Source of the DNA: CAZYBC01 sp964645645
GTDB taxonomy: Bacteria; Patescibacteriota; Microgenomatia; UBA1400; PJMF01
Length of the DNA stretch: 64,000 nucleotides
NCBI GenBank assembly: GCA_964645645.1
Contig: CAZYBC010000005.1
Coordinates: forward strand, 1 to 64,000
Direction: 5' to 3'
Shown here: positions 7,337 to 15,785 of the stretch, piece by piece
Numbering within the stretch: position 1 is the stretch's first letter
Layout of the letters: each line of letters starts with the position of its first letter
Made by a program: the position numbers and the translations under genes
The notes under the pieces: model-generated
What the model saw: the letters and a program-made list of their open reading frames with translations, nothing else
Databases searched by the model: none
Told to the model about the DNA's origin: nothing

Positions 7337-8942
7337 GAGCTATTAGTTCTTTGGCTAAAGCTAAAAGTTTTTTAACTTCGTTTTCAGCTGGATTTTCTAG
7401 TACTATTTCTAAAAGTTGATTAAGAATTTCACCTAAAATTGGCCCTGGTTTAAGTTGGAGTTTTTCCATTAAGTCATGACCATTGATAGCCAGATCAGTT
7501 ACTTCCATAGGCTGATTAAGTTGGTCTACCATTCGTTGCTTCATTTCTTCTAAACGCCAACTGGTTTTTTTAGAACCACTGCCCAGGCGATCAGCTTCAC
7601 GCAGATCTAGCATATCATCTACATTTTCTAGGCCAACTTTGCGCATAAAACGTCTAATTGAAGCATCAGTATGATCTGGTTGATAATAAAACATATGATA
7701 GCGAACCATAATAAATAAGCGTTGTAATTGTTTTTTGCTTAATTTTAGCCGTTTACCAATTTTATCAGCGATTCTTGAACCAACAATTTCATGGTTATAA
7801 AAAGTAATGGTGTTATTTTGATATTTTTGAGTAGAGGCTTTACCGATATCATGTAAAAGGGTAGCCAAACGCACAATCGGATCATGATTAGGACAAGCTT
7901 GTACGGCATTAAGACTATGAACCCAAACATCAGTAGTATGATGACCAGCCTGATCAACCTTTTTAGTACTAATTAATTCAGGTAAAATTTCTGCTAATAA
8001 TTCTGTTTGATCTAATAATTCAATGGCCCGCTTGGGTTGATCACTAGCTAACATTTTTAAGAGTTCATCTCTAATTCTTTCGCCGCTGATATGTTTAATT
8101 AATTGATGTTGTTGTTTAATCGCTTCTAAAACTGGTTGAGTAAGATTAAACTTTAACTGCACAGCAAAACGAATAGCTCTCAACATTCTTAAGGCATCTT
8201 CTTGAAAACGTTCGGTTGTTTCACCTACGGTGTTAAGTTGTTTAGCACTGAGATCTTTCATGCCATTATGTTCGTCAATTAACTGATATTGGCTCGGTTT
8301 AATCAAATATTGAGTTTGTAAAATTTTTTGACTAAAAATTTCTTCCAAAAAAGCGTCTTCAATTTTTAAAGCCATGGCATTAATAGTGAAGTCACGGCGA
8401 TTAAGATCTTCTTGAATAGTTTTTCCCCAGCTAACTTGGCTAGGATGTCGGAAGTCAGTATATAAAGATTCGCTGCGATAAGTAGTAATTTCAAAATCAT
8501 GAACTTGAGTATTATTTTTATCTAATTCTGATTGGGGTTCAGTAAGTGATTGATGCAGTTTACTGGCTTTAGCTAAATCAATTAGTTTAGTCTTTGGTTG
8601 ATTAGTTAATTCCACCCAAGTAGCTAAATTTTTAGCTGGTAAAGTATATTGTTTTTCAAGCTGAATAAGTAATTTTTCGTGAGCTGTTGCTACAGTGCCA
8701 AATTCATTTTCATAATAACTATCAGGAAAAATTTTCAAAATTTTTTCTGGAGGAGCATTGGTCGTAAAATCATAATCAGCTATAACTTGATTAAAAATTA
8801 ATTGATTTTGAGCATTTTGCAAACTATTTAAACTATTAATCAAAATATCTCTCACCGCTCCGCCTACAATATAGGCATCAACATTAGCTTGACGTAAAGT
8901 ATAAAGCACAAATAAAGTTTCGAAAGGTAAAGAGATAATCAT
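7323..8942 (-). CDS. cca: CCA-adding tRNA nucleotidyltransferase with HD domain
   Basis: Adds or repairs the 3' CCA of tRNAs; this matters here because the tRNA-Gln at 16634-16704 has no encoded CCA. GGAVRD at about 27-32 and D56-Y-D58 form the class II nucleotidyltransferase site, followed by NRRDFTINAMAL and the ERF segment of the RNA-binding region. The C-terminal half has an HD phosphohydrolase motif (HSLNAV then LATLLHDIGKAST). The ATG at 8942 gives 539 aa; a start at 8990 would lie inside recJ and precede the shared promoter. Residues about 93-150 form an insertion between the catalytic motif and RRDFT that is longer than in many homologues. It is divergent from recJ with 18 bp between start codons. 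Confidence 0.93.
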   Translation of the reverse strand: MIISLPFETLFVLYTLRQANVDAYIVGGAVRDILINSLNSLQNAQNQLIFNQVIADYDFTTNAPPEKILKIFPDSYYENEFGTVATAHEKLLIQLEKQYTLPAKNLATWVELTNQPKTKLIDLAKASKLHQSLTEPQSELDKNNTQVHDFEITTYRSESLYTDFRHPSQVSWGKTIQEDLNRRDFTINAMALKIEDAFLEEIFSQKILQTQYLIKPSQYQLIDEHNGMKDLSAKQLNTVGETTERFQEDALRMLRAIRFAVQLKFNLTQPVLEAIKQQHQLIKHISGERIRDELLKMLASDQPKRAIELLDQTELLAEILPELISTKKVDQAGHHTTDVWVHSLNAVQACPNHDPIVRLATLLHDIGKASTQKYQNNTITFYNHEIVGSRIADKIGKRLKLSKKQLQRLFIMVRYHMFYYQPDHTDASIRRFMRKVGLENVDDMLDLREADRLGSGSKKTSWRLEEMKQRMVDQLNQPMEVTDLAINGHDLMEKLQLKPGPILGEILNQLLEIVLENPAENEVKKLLALAKELIAQKNS

Positions 8943-8960
8943 AATGGTATTATAAATGAT
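8943..8960. promoter_or_regulatory. Shared symmetric -10 for divergent leaderless cca and recJ
   Basis: Only 18 bp separate the two ATGs. TATTAT (8948-8953, plus, preceded by TGG as extended -10) lies 7 nt before the recJ ATG at 8961. TATAAT (8954-8949, minus) lies 6 nt before the cca ATG at 8942. The two hexamers overlap by five bases around the near-palindrome TATTATA, so both transcripts would start at or next to their start codons and any -35 contacts would fall in coding sequence. Confidence 0.62.
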
Positions 8961-10601
8961 ATGAAGTGGCAGATAAAAGCACCAGATCAAATTTCTAATT
9001 TAGATGAATTAAAAAAAATTCTTTTGACTAATCGTCATTTAGATCTTAAATCAGATTTAGATTTTTTTTCTCCACCTCATCCCAGACAACTTTCTTTAAA
9101 TTCCGTAGGTATCAAGGAAAAAAGTTTGTTGCATGCTCAACAATTGATTCAATCAGCGATTGATCATAAGCAAAAAATCCTTATTTTTGGTGATTATGAC
9201 GCAGATGGAATTTGTTCTACCGCGGTAATTTGGGAAACTTTATATCACTTAGGCATGAAAGCTCAAGTTTTTATTCCTCACCGTAAAAAGCATGGTTACG
9301 GGCTTTCAGTGACTGCTTTAGCAGAGATTTTTGCTAAAGATAAACCTGATTTAATTATTACTGTTGATAATGGCATTGTGGCTCACCCTGCTTTGGAATT
9401 TGCCAAGCAGGCTGGAGTAAAAGTAATTGTGACTGATCATCATCAAGCTGATCAAGAAAAATTAGAGGCTGAGGAAGTAATTCATAGTACAGCTTTGGCT
9501 GGAGCTGGGGTGGCTTGGTTTTTGAGCCAAACTTTAATTGGACGAGCTGCTGATCAATTATTAGATTTGGTGGTTTTAGCGACCATTGCTGATCAAGTGC
9601 CAGTTTTAAAAGCTAATCGGAGTTTTGTTTTTCATGGTTTACCAGCTTTAGCTAAAACTCAACGTTTAGGTTTACAAGCATTGTTAAAAGTAGCTGGTTT
9701 AAATAGTGGCAAATTAGATAGTTTTCAAGTTGCTTTTATGTTAGCTCCTAGAATTAACGCGATGGGGAGATTAGATTATGGTTTGCCAGCTTTGCAATTA
9801 TTATGTACTAGAAATAAAGATCGGGCGGCTACATTAGCCATTCAACTTAATCAGACTAATCAAGAAAGACAAAATTTAACTTATGATGCACTCACTCAAG
9901 TAGAAAAGCATTTAACTTTAGGTGAAAAAGATAAATTACTTTTAGTTTTTGATTCTAGTTATAATCCTGGTGTAATTGGCTTAATAGCTGGTAAATTAGT
10001 GGAAAAATATGCTCGGCCAACTTTAGTGATGACCAAGGTAGAAGGAGTGATTAAAGGGTCAGCTAGAAGTGTAGAAGGTATTGATATTACCACTTTTTTG
10101 AGAAAATTTAGCAAAGACTTTTTGGAATTAGGTGGGCATAGTATGGCCGCTGGTTTTGCTTTTAATCCAGATCTTCAAAATGAACTTTTTATTAAATTAC
10201 AAACTCAAGCTCAACAAGATTTTGCCGACGAGTTATTAGTGGCCAATTTAGTTTTAGAAGCTAAGCTAGATCCACAATTATTGAATTTAGAATTACTGGA
10301 TTTATTAGATACTTTTAAACCGTTTGGTCAGGCTAATCAAGCTCCTTTGTTTGCTTTGTCTAAGTTAAAACTTTTAGACAAACAATATTTAGGTAAAAAT
10401 CAAGAACATTTAAAATTAATTTTTGCTTATCCAGATCAGGAAGCTAAAACTTTAAAAACTCTTTTTTGGCAACAAGGAGAAATTTTTAATCAGTTAAAAT
10501 TAGCTCAGAGCTATGATCTGGCTGTTAGTTTAGAAAGAAATGTGTGGAATGGTAAAAGTAGTTTACAAGCTGTAGTTAAAGATCTAAAAACTGAGCTTTA
10601 A
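8961..10601 (+). CDS. recJ: Single-stranded-DNA-specific exonuclease RecJ
   Basis: RecJ degrades single-stranded DNA 5' to 3' in recombination and mismatch repair. DHH phosphoesterase motifs are visible in order: ILIFGDYDADGICST (motif I, DxD), a DNGI segment (TVDNGIVAH, motif II), and VTDHHQ (DHH motif III). APRINAMGRLDYG follows, and the DHHA1 domain shows GGHSMAAGFAF. An OB-like C-terminal region begins near residue 430. The 546-aa length is usual for short RecJ forms. The start at 8961 is fixed by the leaderless promoter 7 nt upstream. Its stop overlaps the convergent small membrane gene by 4 nt. Confidence 0.94.
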   Translation: MKWQIKAPDQISNLDELKKILLTNRHLDLKSDLDFFSPPHPRQLSLNSVGIKEKSLLHAQQLIQSAIDHKQKILIFGDYDADGICSTAVIWETLYHLGMKAQVFIPHRKKHGYGLSVTALAEIFAKDKPDLIITVDNGIVAHPALEFAKQAGVKVIVTDHHQADQEKLEAEEVIHSTALAGAGVAWFLSQTLIGRAADQLLDLVVLATIADQVPVLKANRSFVFHGLPALAKTQRLGLQALLKVAGLNSGKLDSFQVAFMLAPRINAMGRLDYGLPALQLLCTRNKDRAATLAIQLNQTNQERQNLTYDALTQVEKHLTLGEKDKLLLVFDSSYNPGVIGLIAGKLVEKYARPTLVMTKVEGVIKGSARSVEGIDITTFLRKFSKDFLELGGHSMAAGFAFNPDLQNELFIKLQTQAQQDFADELLVANLVLEAKLDPQLLNLELLDLLDTFKPFGQANQAPLFALSKLKLLDKQYLGKNQEHLKLIFAYPDQEAKTLKTLFWQQGEIFNQLKLAQSYDLAVSLERNVWNGKSSLQAVVKDLKTEL

Positions 10602-10906
10602 AATTGAAAAGTTGAGGAATCAGATAAATAATGAGCATCATTTAATTCTGTTCCATTAAAATTAAGTTTGGCTAAAATAGAATTTTCAATTTTTTGAGCG
10701 GTTTGAAAATTACTTGGTTCATTAAAAAAAGCAATCCCAAACCCAAAACCCAAGGCTAAAAACAAACAAAAAAATAAAGTTTTTTGTTGAGTTAAAACAT
10801 TGTTTACAAATTGATAAAGAGAATAAAAACTGTTAGTAAAAATTTTTTTCATATTAAGTTCAATAATTAAGTCAGTATGATGGCGGTGCTTATTAACGTT
10901 GATCAT
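10598..10906 (-). CDS. Small membrane protein, unknown function
   Basis: This 102-aa protein has a polar N-terminus, one hydrophobic helix (about residues 44-62, TLFFCLFLALGFGFGIAFF) and a soluble tail of about 40 residues rich in Asn, Ser and Asp. It matches no family I recognise. The start at 10906 is chosen because a strong -10 (TGA-TATAAT) ends 8 nt upstream, predicting a leaderless message; the internal Met at 10852 (MKKIF) is an alternative that would give a more typical signal-anchor start. It overlaps recJ tail to tail by 4 nt. Confidence 0.6.
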   Translation of the reverse strand: MINVNKHRHHTDLIIELNMKKIFTNSFYSLYQFVNNVLTQQKTLFFCLFLALGFGFGIAFFNEPSNFQTAQKIENSILAKLNFNGTELNDAHYLSDSSTFQF

Positions 10907-10923
10907 TGGATCGTATTATATCA
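10907..10923 (-). promoter_or_regulatory. Leaderless extended -10 promoter for the small membrane gene
   Basis: On the minus strand TGA-TATAAT (TATAAT at 10920-10915) is followed by 8 nt (ACGATCCA) and the ATG at 10906. No good -35 is visible; the TGn element would compensate. Confidence 0.55.
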
Positions 10924-10965
10924 ATTAATATCAAATTTAGCTAAGGAATAGGCAAATAATAACAA

Positions 10966-10991
10966 AAAACCCCTCGGTTAAGAGGGGTTTT
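10966..10991 (-). terminator. Intrinsic terminator after the dsbA-like gene
   Basis: AAAACCCCTC (10966-10975) pairs with GAGGGGTTTT (10982-10991) around a GGTTAA loop. Read on the minus strand the stem is followed by a T-rich run, so it should end the DsbA-like transcript that stops at 11013. Confidence 0.87.
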
Positions 10992-11012
10992 AGCTTTAAG
11001 TTAAATCTTAAT

Positions 11013-11831
11013 TTAAAGATATTTTTCTACAATGGCTTTTACTTGTTCAAATGGTAAAGCACCAGGGATTAATTCATATTTGCCATCTTTAGTGACCACA
11101 ATCGTACCAGGAGTACCACTCACACCAGCTTTAGTACCACCAGCCATTTGATCAGTAACTTTTTTGGTCATTTCACCACTATCCATACAACTCTTAACAG
11201 CAGTTTGGTTTAAGCCAATTTGAGCTACTAATTTAAGAGCATTATCAATTTGAGCTAAAGTTTCATCTTCAGCGTAGCCACTGTAAAATAAGTCAGAAAA
11301 TTGCCAGAATTTTTCATTACCACCTAATTTAGCGACACATTCACCCATTTCGCCTAATTTTTGAGCATTTTCGTGGAAACTTAAAGGATAATGACGGTAG
11401 ACCCAAGCTACTTTATCACCGTATTCATCTAAAACTTGTTTCATAGTAGGATGAAAACGACTACAGTAAGGACATTGATAATCTGAATATTCAATGAAAG
11501 TTAGTTTAGCATTAGCATTACCACGGATATGATCATTTTTATCAACTTTTGGTACTTGAGCTAAGGTTTCTTGGGTAGGACCTTCATCAACTACAGTTGG
11601 ATCAGCATCTTTAACAATGGCTCCAGTATTAGTACCATTTTTAAGCATTTGTTTTTCTGTCCATAAAGAACCAATAATAAAACCACCTACAAAAATTAAG
11701 GCAAATAAGAAAATTAAAGCAAAATTATTATTCATAAAGTTAACTAAAGCTTTAAAAGAATAGGGAGAAAAATCGCTGCTACTCGTTGAAGAATCAGGCA
11801 TTGTGTTAGAATTATGTCTTTGTGCAGTCAT
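11013..11831 (-). CDS. Membrane-anchored DsbA-like thiol oxidoreductase
   Basis: A polar cytoplasmic N-terminus of about 35 residues precedes one transmembrane helix (about 37-56), placing the catalytic domain outside the membrane. The thioredoxin-fold domain carries C120-P-Y-C123 in YSDYQCPYCSRFHP, a DsbA/DsbG-type active site in the Thioredoxin_4 family, and a cis-proline loop in GVSGTPGTIV near the C-terminus. The likely role is to oxidise or isomerise disulfides in exported proteins. It is separated only by prmC from a thioredoxin-CcdA fusion (12681-13979) that could be its redox partner, though no direct link is shown. The initiation region shares 19 nt exactly with that of gmd (25537-25555). 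Confidence 0.88.
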   Translation of the reverse strand: MTAQRHNSNTMPDSSTSSSDFSPYSFKALVNFMNNNFALIFLFALIFVGGFIIGSLWTEKQMLKNGTNTGAIVKDADPTVVDEGPTQETLAQVPKVDKNDHIRGNANAKLTFIEYSDYQCPYCSRFHPTMKQVLDEYGDKVAWVYRHYPLSFHENAQKLGEMGECVAKLGGNEKFWQFSDLFYSGYAEDETLAQIDNALKLVAQIGLNQTAVKSCMDSGEMTKKVTDQMAGGTKAGVSGTPGTIVVTKDGKYELIPGALPFEQVKAIVEKYL

Positions 11832-11879
11832 AAATACTTTCTAATTTATTAGATAATAACTATTATTGTAAAAGATACT

Positions 11880-12650
11880 ATGCAAAAGGCAAAGCGTCAA
11901 CTAACGGTCTATGAAAAAAATCAGTTATTAAAACATGGTTTTTCTCTAGACCAAATCGATTTAGAACAATTAGGAGAAAAACCAATTGAATATTTTATTG
12001 GTCAAGCTGACTTTGCTGGCAGAACTTTTTTAGTTAATCAGCATGTTTTAATCCCCAGAGTTGAAACTGAGGAATTGCTTGATTTGATTGTTGATTATTT
12101 AAAAAGGCAGCAATTAAATCGACCAGTGAAAATTATTGAGATAGGTACTGGTAGTGGTTGCATAGGGATTACTTTAGCTTTAACTTTAGAAAAACTAGCG
12201 ATTTCTTATGAACTGATTTTAGTGGATATTAGTCAATCCGCTTTAGATCTTGCCCAAAAAAACTGGCAAAGTTTGCAGCCTAAAATATTAAAATCACAAT
12301 TAAAATTTCAGCAAAGTGATTTATTGGAGCAATTTACAGATCAACAATTTGATTTAGTTGTTGCTAATTTGCCCTATATTCCCACTTCAGATTTGCAAGC
12401 TTTAGATCTTAGTGTTAAGGGTTTTGAGCCGATTTTAGCCTTAGATGGTGGAGTAGATGGTAAATTTTTAATTAATCAGTTATTAAATCAAGCTCAAACC
12501 CAACTAAAAGCTAATGGCAAAATTTTTTTGGAAATTTATGAAACGATGAGTTTCCCAGAATGGACTCATCAATATGAGATTGAATATTATATTGATCAAT
12601 TTGGCAAAAGAAGATTTGCTCGTTTAGCAAAAATAACCGATCATTGCTAG
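11880..12650 (+). CDS. prmC: Peptide chain release factor N5-glutamine methyltransferase
   Basis: Methylates the Gln of the GGQ motif in release factors. SAM-binding motif I is I86-E-I-G-T-G-S-G, PRVETE at 59-64 matches the family PRxETE segment, and N163-L-P-Y166 matches the catalytic NPPY motif with Leu in the second position. At 256 aa it is slightly shorter than E. coli PrmC (277 aa), mainly in the N-terminal helical domain. The start at 11880 gives MQKAKRQLT; no Shine-Dalgarno site is seen. A possible -10 (TATTAT at about 11860) would give a very short leader. It is divergent from the DsbA-like gene with 48 bp between starts. Confidence 0.92.
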   Translation: MQKAKRQLTVYEKNQLLKHGFSLDQIDLEQLGEKPIEYFIGQADFAGRTFLVNQHVLIPRVETEELLDLIVDYLKRQQLNRPVKIIEIGTGSGCIGITLALTLEKLAISYELILVDISQSALDLAQKNWQSLQPKILKSQLKFQQSDLLEQFTDQQFDLVVANLPYIPTSDLQALDLSVKGFEPILALDGGVDGKFLINQLLNQAQTQLKANGKIFLEIYETMSFPEWTHQYEIEYYIDQFGKRRFARLAKITDHC

Positions 12651-12680
12651 TTTGAGTGAGCTATATTAAAATTGCCATTA
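12644..12680 (+). promoter_or_regulatory. Leaderless promoter for the thioredoxin-CcdA gene
   Basis: TTGCTA (12644-12649), a 17-nt spacer and TAAAAT (12667-12672) are followed by 8 nt and the ATG at 12681. TTGCTA overlaps the end of prmC. The fit at optimal spacing supports the start at 12681 rather than TTG at 12672. Confidence 0.62.
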
Positions 12681-13979
12681 ATGAAAAAAATTATATTATT
12701 TATTTTTAGTTTCTTATTTTTGAGCATTAGTTTTTTATCTTTAATTTCTAAACCAATTTATGCTCAAGAAACTCCTAAAATTGTTCATCTATTTAGTTCA
12801 CGCACTTGCCCCCACTGTAAAGCAGAAAGATTATTTTTAGAACAATATCAAAAAGAAAATTCTGACATTAAAATTTATGTTTATTATATTGATAAGTTTA
12901 ATGAAGTAGTTAATACTAATTTAATTACCCAAGTAGCTAAAGAGTTAAACATTTCTTCAGCTGGAGTTCCAATTACCATCATTGGTGATCAAGTTTTGAT
13001 CGGTTTTGGTGACGCAGCCACCACTGGTCAAGAAATCAAAAATTTAGTTGGCTCAGAATTTACAAAACCAACATATCAAGATGTTGTTACTAAGATTGCC
13101 AAAGAAAAAAATTTGATCCCTGTTTTTGAAGATTTAAGCTTAGCTAAAGTTACTACTCCTACGCCAGAACCAGTTGGTTTAATTCCTAATAATAATGGCG
13201 ATCAAGTTAAGCAAGATCAAGACACTGGAGTAAAAGAAATTAGCTTACCACTTATTGGCAAAGTTAGTTTAAAAGGTATGTCCTTACCATTATTAACTCT
13301 AGTTTTGGGTTTAGCAGATGGCTTTAACCCTTGTGCCATGTGGACGCTAATTTTTTTAATTAGTTTATTGTTAGGTTTAAAGGATAGAAAAAGAATGTGG
13401 ATATTAGGTGTTTCTTTTATCTTGGCGAGTGGCTTTGTTTACTTTTTATTTATGGCAGCGTGGTTAAATTTCTTTTTATTAGTAGGGATGATTAAATGGG
13501 TAAGAATTGTTATCGGTTTAGTAGCATTAGGTGCAGCCTGGAGTTATTTAAAAGATTATTGGGAAAATAAAGATGGGGCTTGTAAAACTGATTTTAGTGG
13601 TAAAAAACAACAAGTTTTTGCTAAGTTAAAAGCCATTACGAGCAAAGAAAGTTTAGTTTTAGCTTTAATAGGAATTGTTCTTTTAGCCTTTGCGGTTAAT
13701 CTTGTGGAAATGGTTTGTTCAGCTGGTTTACCTGCTATTTTTACTAAAGCTCTTACTCTTAATAATTTACCCCAATGGCAATATTATGGCTATATCTTGT
13801 TTTATTTACTCTTTTTTATGGCTGATGATATTATTGTTTTTACAATTGCTATGAAAACCTTACAGGGTGTTGGTTTAGATACCAAGTATGCTCGTTATTC
13901 TCATTTAGTAGGAGGAATTTTAATGTTGTTAATTGGTTTAGCGATGATTTTTAAACCCAGTTTATTAACTTTTGGTTAA
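12681..13979 (+). CDS. Thioredoxin/glutaredoxin domain fused to CcdA/DsbD-type membrane electron carrier
   Basis: A signal-like helix (about 1-28, ending YAQE) leads to an extracytoplasmic thioredoxin-fold domain with C43-P-H-C46 and a GVPITIIG cis-proline loop, then a linker, then a membrane domain of about six helices. The membrane part carries C218 in GFNPCAMW and C346 in MVCSAGLPA, which match the redox cysteine pair of CcdA/DsbD. The family moves electrons from cytoplasmic thioredoxin across the membrane; here the acceptor domain appears covalently attached. The probable role is reduction or isomerisation of extracytoplasmic disulfides, possibly opposing the DsbA-like protein at 11013. 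The start at 12681 is set by a leaderless promoter; the frame opens at TTG 12672 but that codon overlaps the -10. Confidence 0.88.
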   Translation: MKKIILFIFSFLFLSISFLSLISKPIYAQETPKIVHLFSSRTCPHCKAERLFLEQYQKENSDIKIYVYYIDKFNEVVNTNLITQVAKELNISSAGVPITIIGDQVLIGFGDAATTGQEIKNLVGSEFTKPTYQDVVTKIAKEKNLIPVFEDLSLAKVTTPTPEPVGLIPNNNGDQVKQDQDTGVKEISLPLIGKVSLKGMSLPLLTLVLGLADGFNPCAMWTLIFLISLLLGLKDRKRMWILGVSFILASGFVYFLFMAAWLNFFLLVGMIKWVRIVIGLVALGAAWSYLKDYWENKDGACKTDFSGKKQQVFAKLKAITSKESLVLALIGIVLLAFAVNLVEMVCSAGLPAIFTKALTLNNLPQWQYYGYILFYLLFFMADDIIVFTIAMKTLQGVGLDTKYARYSHLVGGILMLLIGLAMIFKPSLLTFG

Positions 13980-13981
13980 AA

Positions 13982-14010
13982 AAAAAGCCTTGTTATTAAC
14001 AAGGCTTTTT
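13982..14010. terminator. Bidirectional intrinsic terminator
   Basis: AAAAAGCCTTG (13982-13992) pairs with CAAGGCTTTTT (14000-14010) around TTATTAA. It lies between two convergent genes and offers a T-run on either strand. Confidence 0.88.
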
Positions 14011-14028
14011 AATGTTTTATAAGCGGAT

Positions 14029-14751
14029 TTATTCTTCTACAATTTCTAAACTATTAATCACAATATCACTAAGTGGTTTATCGTTATTACCAGTTTGAAC
14101 TTTTTCAATCTCTAAAGCTATTTCCAAACCTTTAGTAATTTGGCCGAAATTAGTATGCTTACCATCTAACCAAGGAGTTGATTCAGCGGTGACAATAAAA
14201 AATTGGCTTCCATTAGTATTAGGGCCACTATTAGCCATAGCTAAAGAACCTTGGACTAATTTATTAGGGCTTTGCTCATCTTCAAATTTATAACCAGGAC
14301 CGCCCATGCCACTACCTAAAGGATCACCACCTTGAATCATAAAACCTTCAATGACACGATGAAAAATTAAACTATCGTAAAAGCCCATTTTAGCTAAGCT
14401 AACAAAATTATTAACGGTTACGGGCGTGTTTTTAGCATCCAGAGTAAATTCCATATCACCTCGATTGGTGTGCATAATGGCTTTATAGGTTTTATTTTGA
14501 TCAATGCTCATGGCTGGTCTAGCCAATTTAGTTTTGCTAGTGCTATCCATATTTGTCCCTTCTGTTTGATTATTATTAATTAAGTCAGTTTTAATTTCAC
14601 TGATTTGAATATTAGTTCCTTTAACTTTATCATCAGTGATGAGATTTTCTTTGGGTAAACTGACAGTTTTATTGGGTGGATTAATAAGTAGTAATAAAAC
14701 TACAAAAGATATTAGACTTAAAAAAACAATGACTAAGATTTTATTTTTCAT
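14029..14751 (-). CDS. Membrane-anchored cyclophilin-type peptidyl-prolyl isomerase
   Basis: Catalyses cis-trans isomerisation of Xaa-Pro bonds, here probably outside the membrane. An N-terminal anchor (about residues 4-24) and a polar linker of about 60 residues precede the cyclophilin domain (about 90-238). Family signatures are FHRVIEGFMIQGGDP, GGPGYKFEDE, QGSLAMANSGPNTNGSQFFI and WLDGKHTNFGQI. The ATG at 14751 gives 240 aa and is preferred over 14787, which lies within the divergent capA gene. It shares an 18-bp promoter region with capA. Confidence 0.93.
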   Translation of the reverse strand: MKNKILVIVFLSLISFVVLLLLINPPNKTVSLPKENLITDDKVKGTNIQISEIKTDLINNNQTEGTNMDSTSKTKLARPAMSIDQNKTYKAIMHTNRGDMEFTLDAKNTPVTVNNFVSLAKMGFYDSLIFHRVIEGFMIQGGDPLGSGMGGPGYKFEDEQSPNKLVQGSLAMANSGPNTNGSQFFIVTAESTPWLDGKHTNFGQITKGLEIALEIEKVQTGNNDKPLSDIVINSLEIVEE

Positions 14752-14769
14752 GTCTGTATAATAGAGATA
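14752..14769. promoter_or_regulatory. Shared symmetric -10 for divergent leaderless cyclophilin and capA
   Basis: TATAAT (14757-14762, plus) is 7 nt before the capA ATG at 14770; TATTAT (14763-14758, minus) is 6 nt before the cyclophilin ATG at 14751. The hexamers overlap by five bases, the same geometry and the same 18-bp gap as at 8943-8960. Confidence 0.63.
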
Positions 14770-15783
14770 ATGAAGAAAGTTTGGCAACTAGCAATTTATC
14801 TTTTATTAGGCTTTATTTTTAGCCTAGCTATTTTAATTATTAGCCAAAAAAGTAACTGGAGAACATCAATTCATCTCACCGAAGAACAAATTAATCCTTT
14901 AGTTACTGCTCCCTTACCTACTCCAATCCCACCGATAAAAAAAATTAAACTGATTTTTTTAGGCGATATGATGTTTGACCGCCATATCCGTAAATACGCT
15001 CGCCAGAATGCTAATTACACTTATATTTTAGAAGATTTCCGTAGCCCTTTTTATCAAGCTGATTTAATTATTGGCAATTTAGAAGGGCCAGTAACAGATA
15101 ATAAAAGTCGCAGTGAAGGCAGCGTGATTGGCTCTACTAATAATTTTATTTTTACCTTTGAGCCAGCTGTTTTGAAAATGCTCAAAGGCTATGGAAAATT
15201 TTTGCTTAATTTAGGGAATAATCACATTTTTAATTTTGGTCAGAATGGTTTGAAAGAGACACTTGATAATCTTAATCAAGAAGAAATAGCTTATTTTGGT
15301 TTTTTAGGGCCAGTGAATGGCTACTATAGCCATCGAATTGTTGATTTTAGCAATCAACAGCAAAATTTTAAAATTGCTTTTATTAATTACAATCAATTTA
15401 TTGCTGATTCTAAATTACAAACTTTCACAGAAATTAAGCTATTAAAACCACAGGTGGATTTAGTGGTGGTTTATCCTCATTGGGGGATTGAATATCAAAC
15501 TACAGCCAACTCAGCTATTACAACCTTAGCCCATCAATTTGTTGATGCTGGAGCAGATTTGGTGATCGGGGCGCACCCGCACGTAGTCCAACAATCAGAA
15601 ATTTATCAAGGTAAATATATTTACTATAGTTTAGGCAATTTTATTTTTGATCAATATTTTTCTCCAGAAGTGAAAAAAGGGTTAATGTTAGAAGCAGAAA
15701 TTGATCCTATTAATAAAGAAATCCAGATTAAGGAATTTCAAACTCAATTAGAACTTAATGGAAAGACCAGTTTGGTAAAATAA
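14770..15783 (+). CDS. CapA/YwtB-type metallophosphoesterase-fold protein
   Basis: One N-terminal membrane helix (about residues 5-24) anchors an extracytoplasmic calcineurin-like domain of the PGA_cap family. Motifs seen are IFLGDMMFDRHI (metal-binding GD), IIGNLEGP, NLGNNHIFNFG (GNH), VVYPHWGIEY and VIGAHPHVVQ (GxHxH), then YYSLGNFIFDQ. In Bacillus, CapA takes part in poly-gamma-glutamate export and anchoring, but many family members occur without capsule genes and have unproved functions; no pgsBC-like partners are visible here. The 337-aa length is usual. A strong terminator follows the stop. Confidence 0.9.
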   Translation: MKKVWQLAIYLLLGFIFSLAILIISQKSNWRTSIHLTEEQINPLVTAPLPTPIPPIKKIKLIFLGDMMFDRHIRKYARQNANYTYILEDFRSPFYQADLIIGNLEGPVTDNKSRSEGSVIGSTNNFIFTFEPAVLKMLKGYGKFLLNLGNNHIFNFGQNGLKETLDNLNQEEIAYFGFLGPVNGYYSHRIVDFSNQQQNFKIAFINYNQFIADSKLQTFTEIKLLKPQVDLVVVYPHWGIEYQTTANSAITTLAHQFVDAGADLVIGAHPHVVQQSEIYQGKYIYYSLGNFIFDQYFSPEVKKGLMLEAEIDPINKEIQIKEFQTQLELNGKTSLVK

Positions 15784-15785
15784 AA

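Noticed and set aside
7745..7957. Minus-strand reading frame of 70 codons
   Set aside because: It lies wholly within cca in another frame, has skewed hydrophobic composition and no independent signals.
14770..15783. CapA-type gene as evidence for a poly-gamma-glutamate capsule
   Set aside because: No PgsB/PgsC-like genes are nearby and many CapA-family proteins occur without capsule synthesis.
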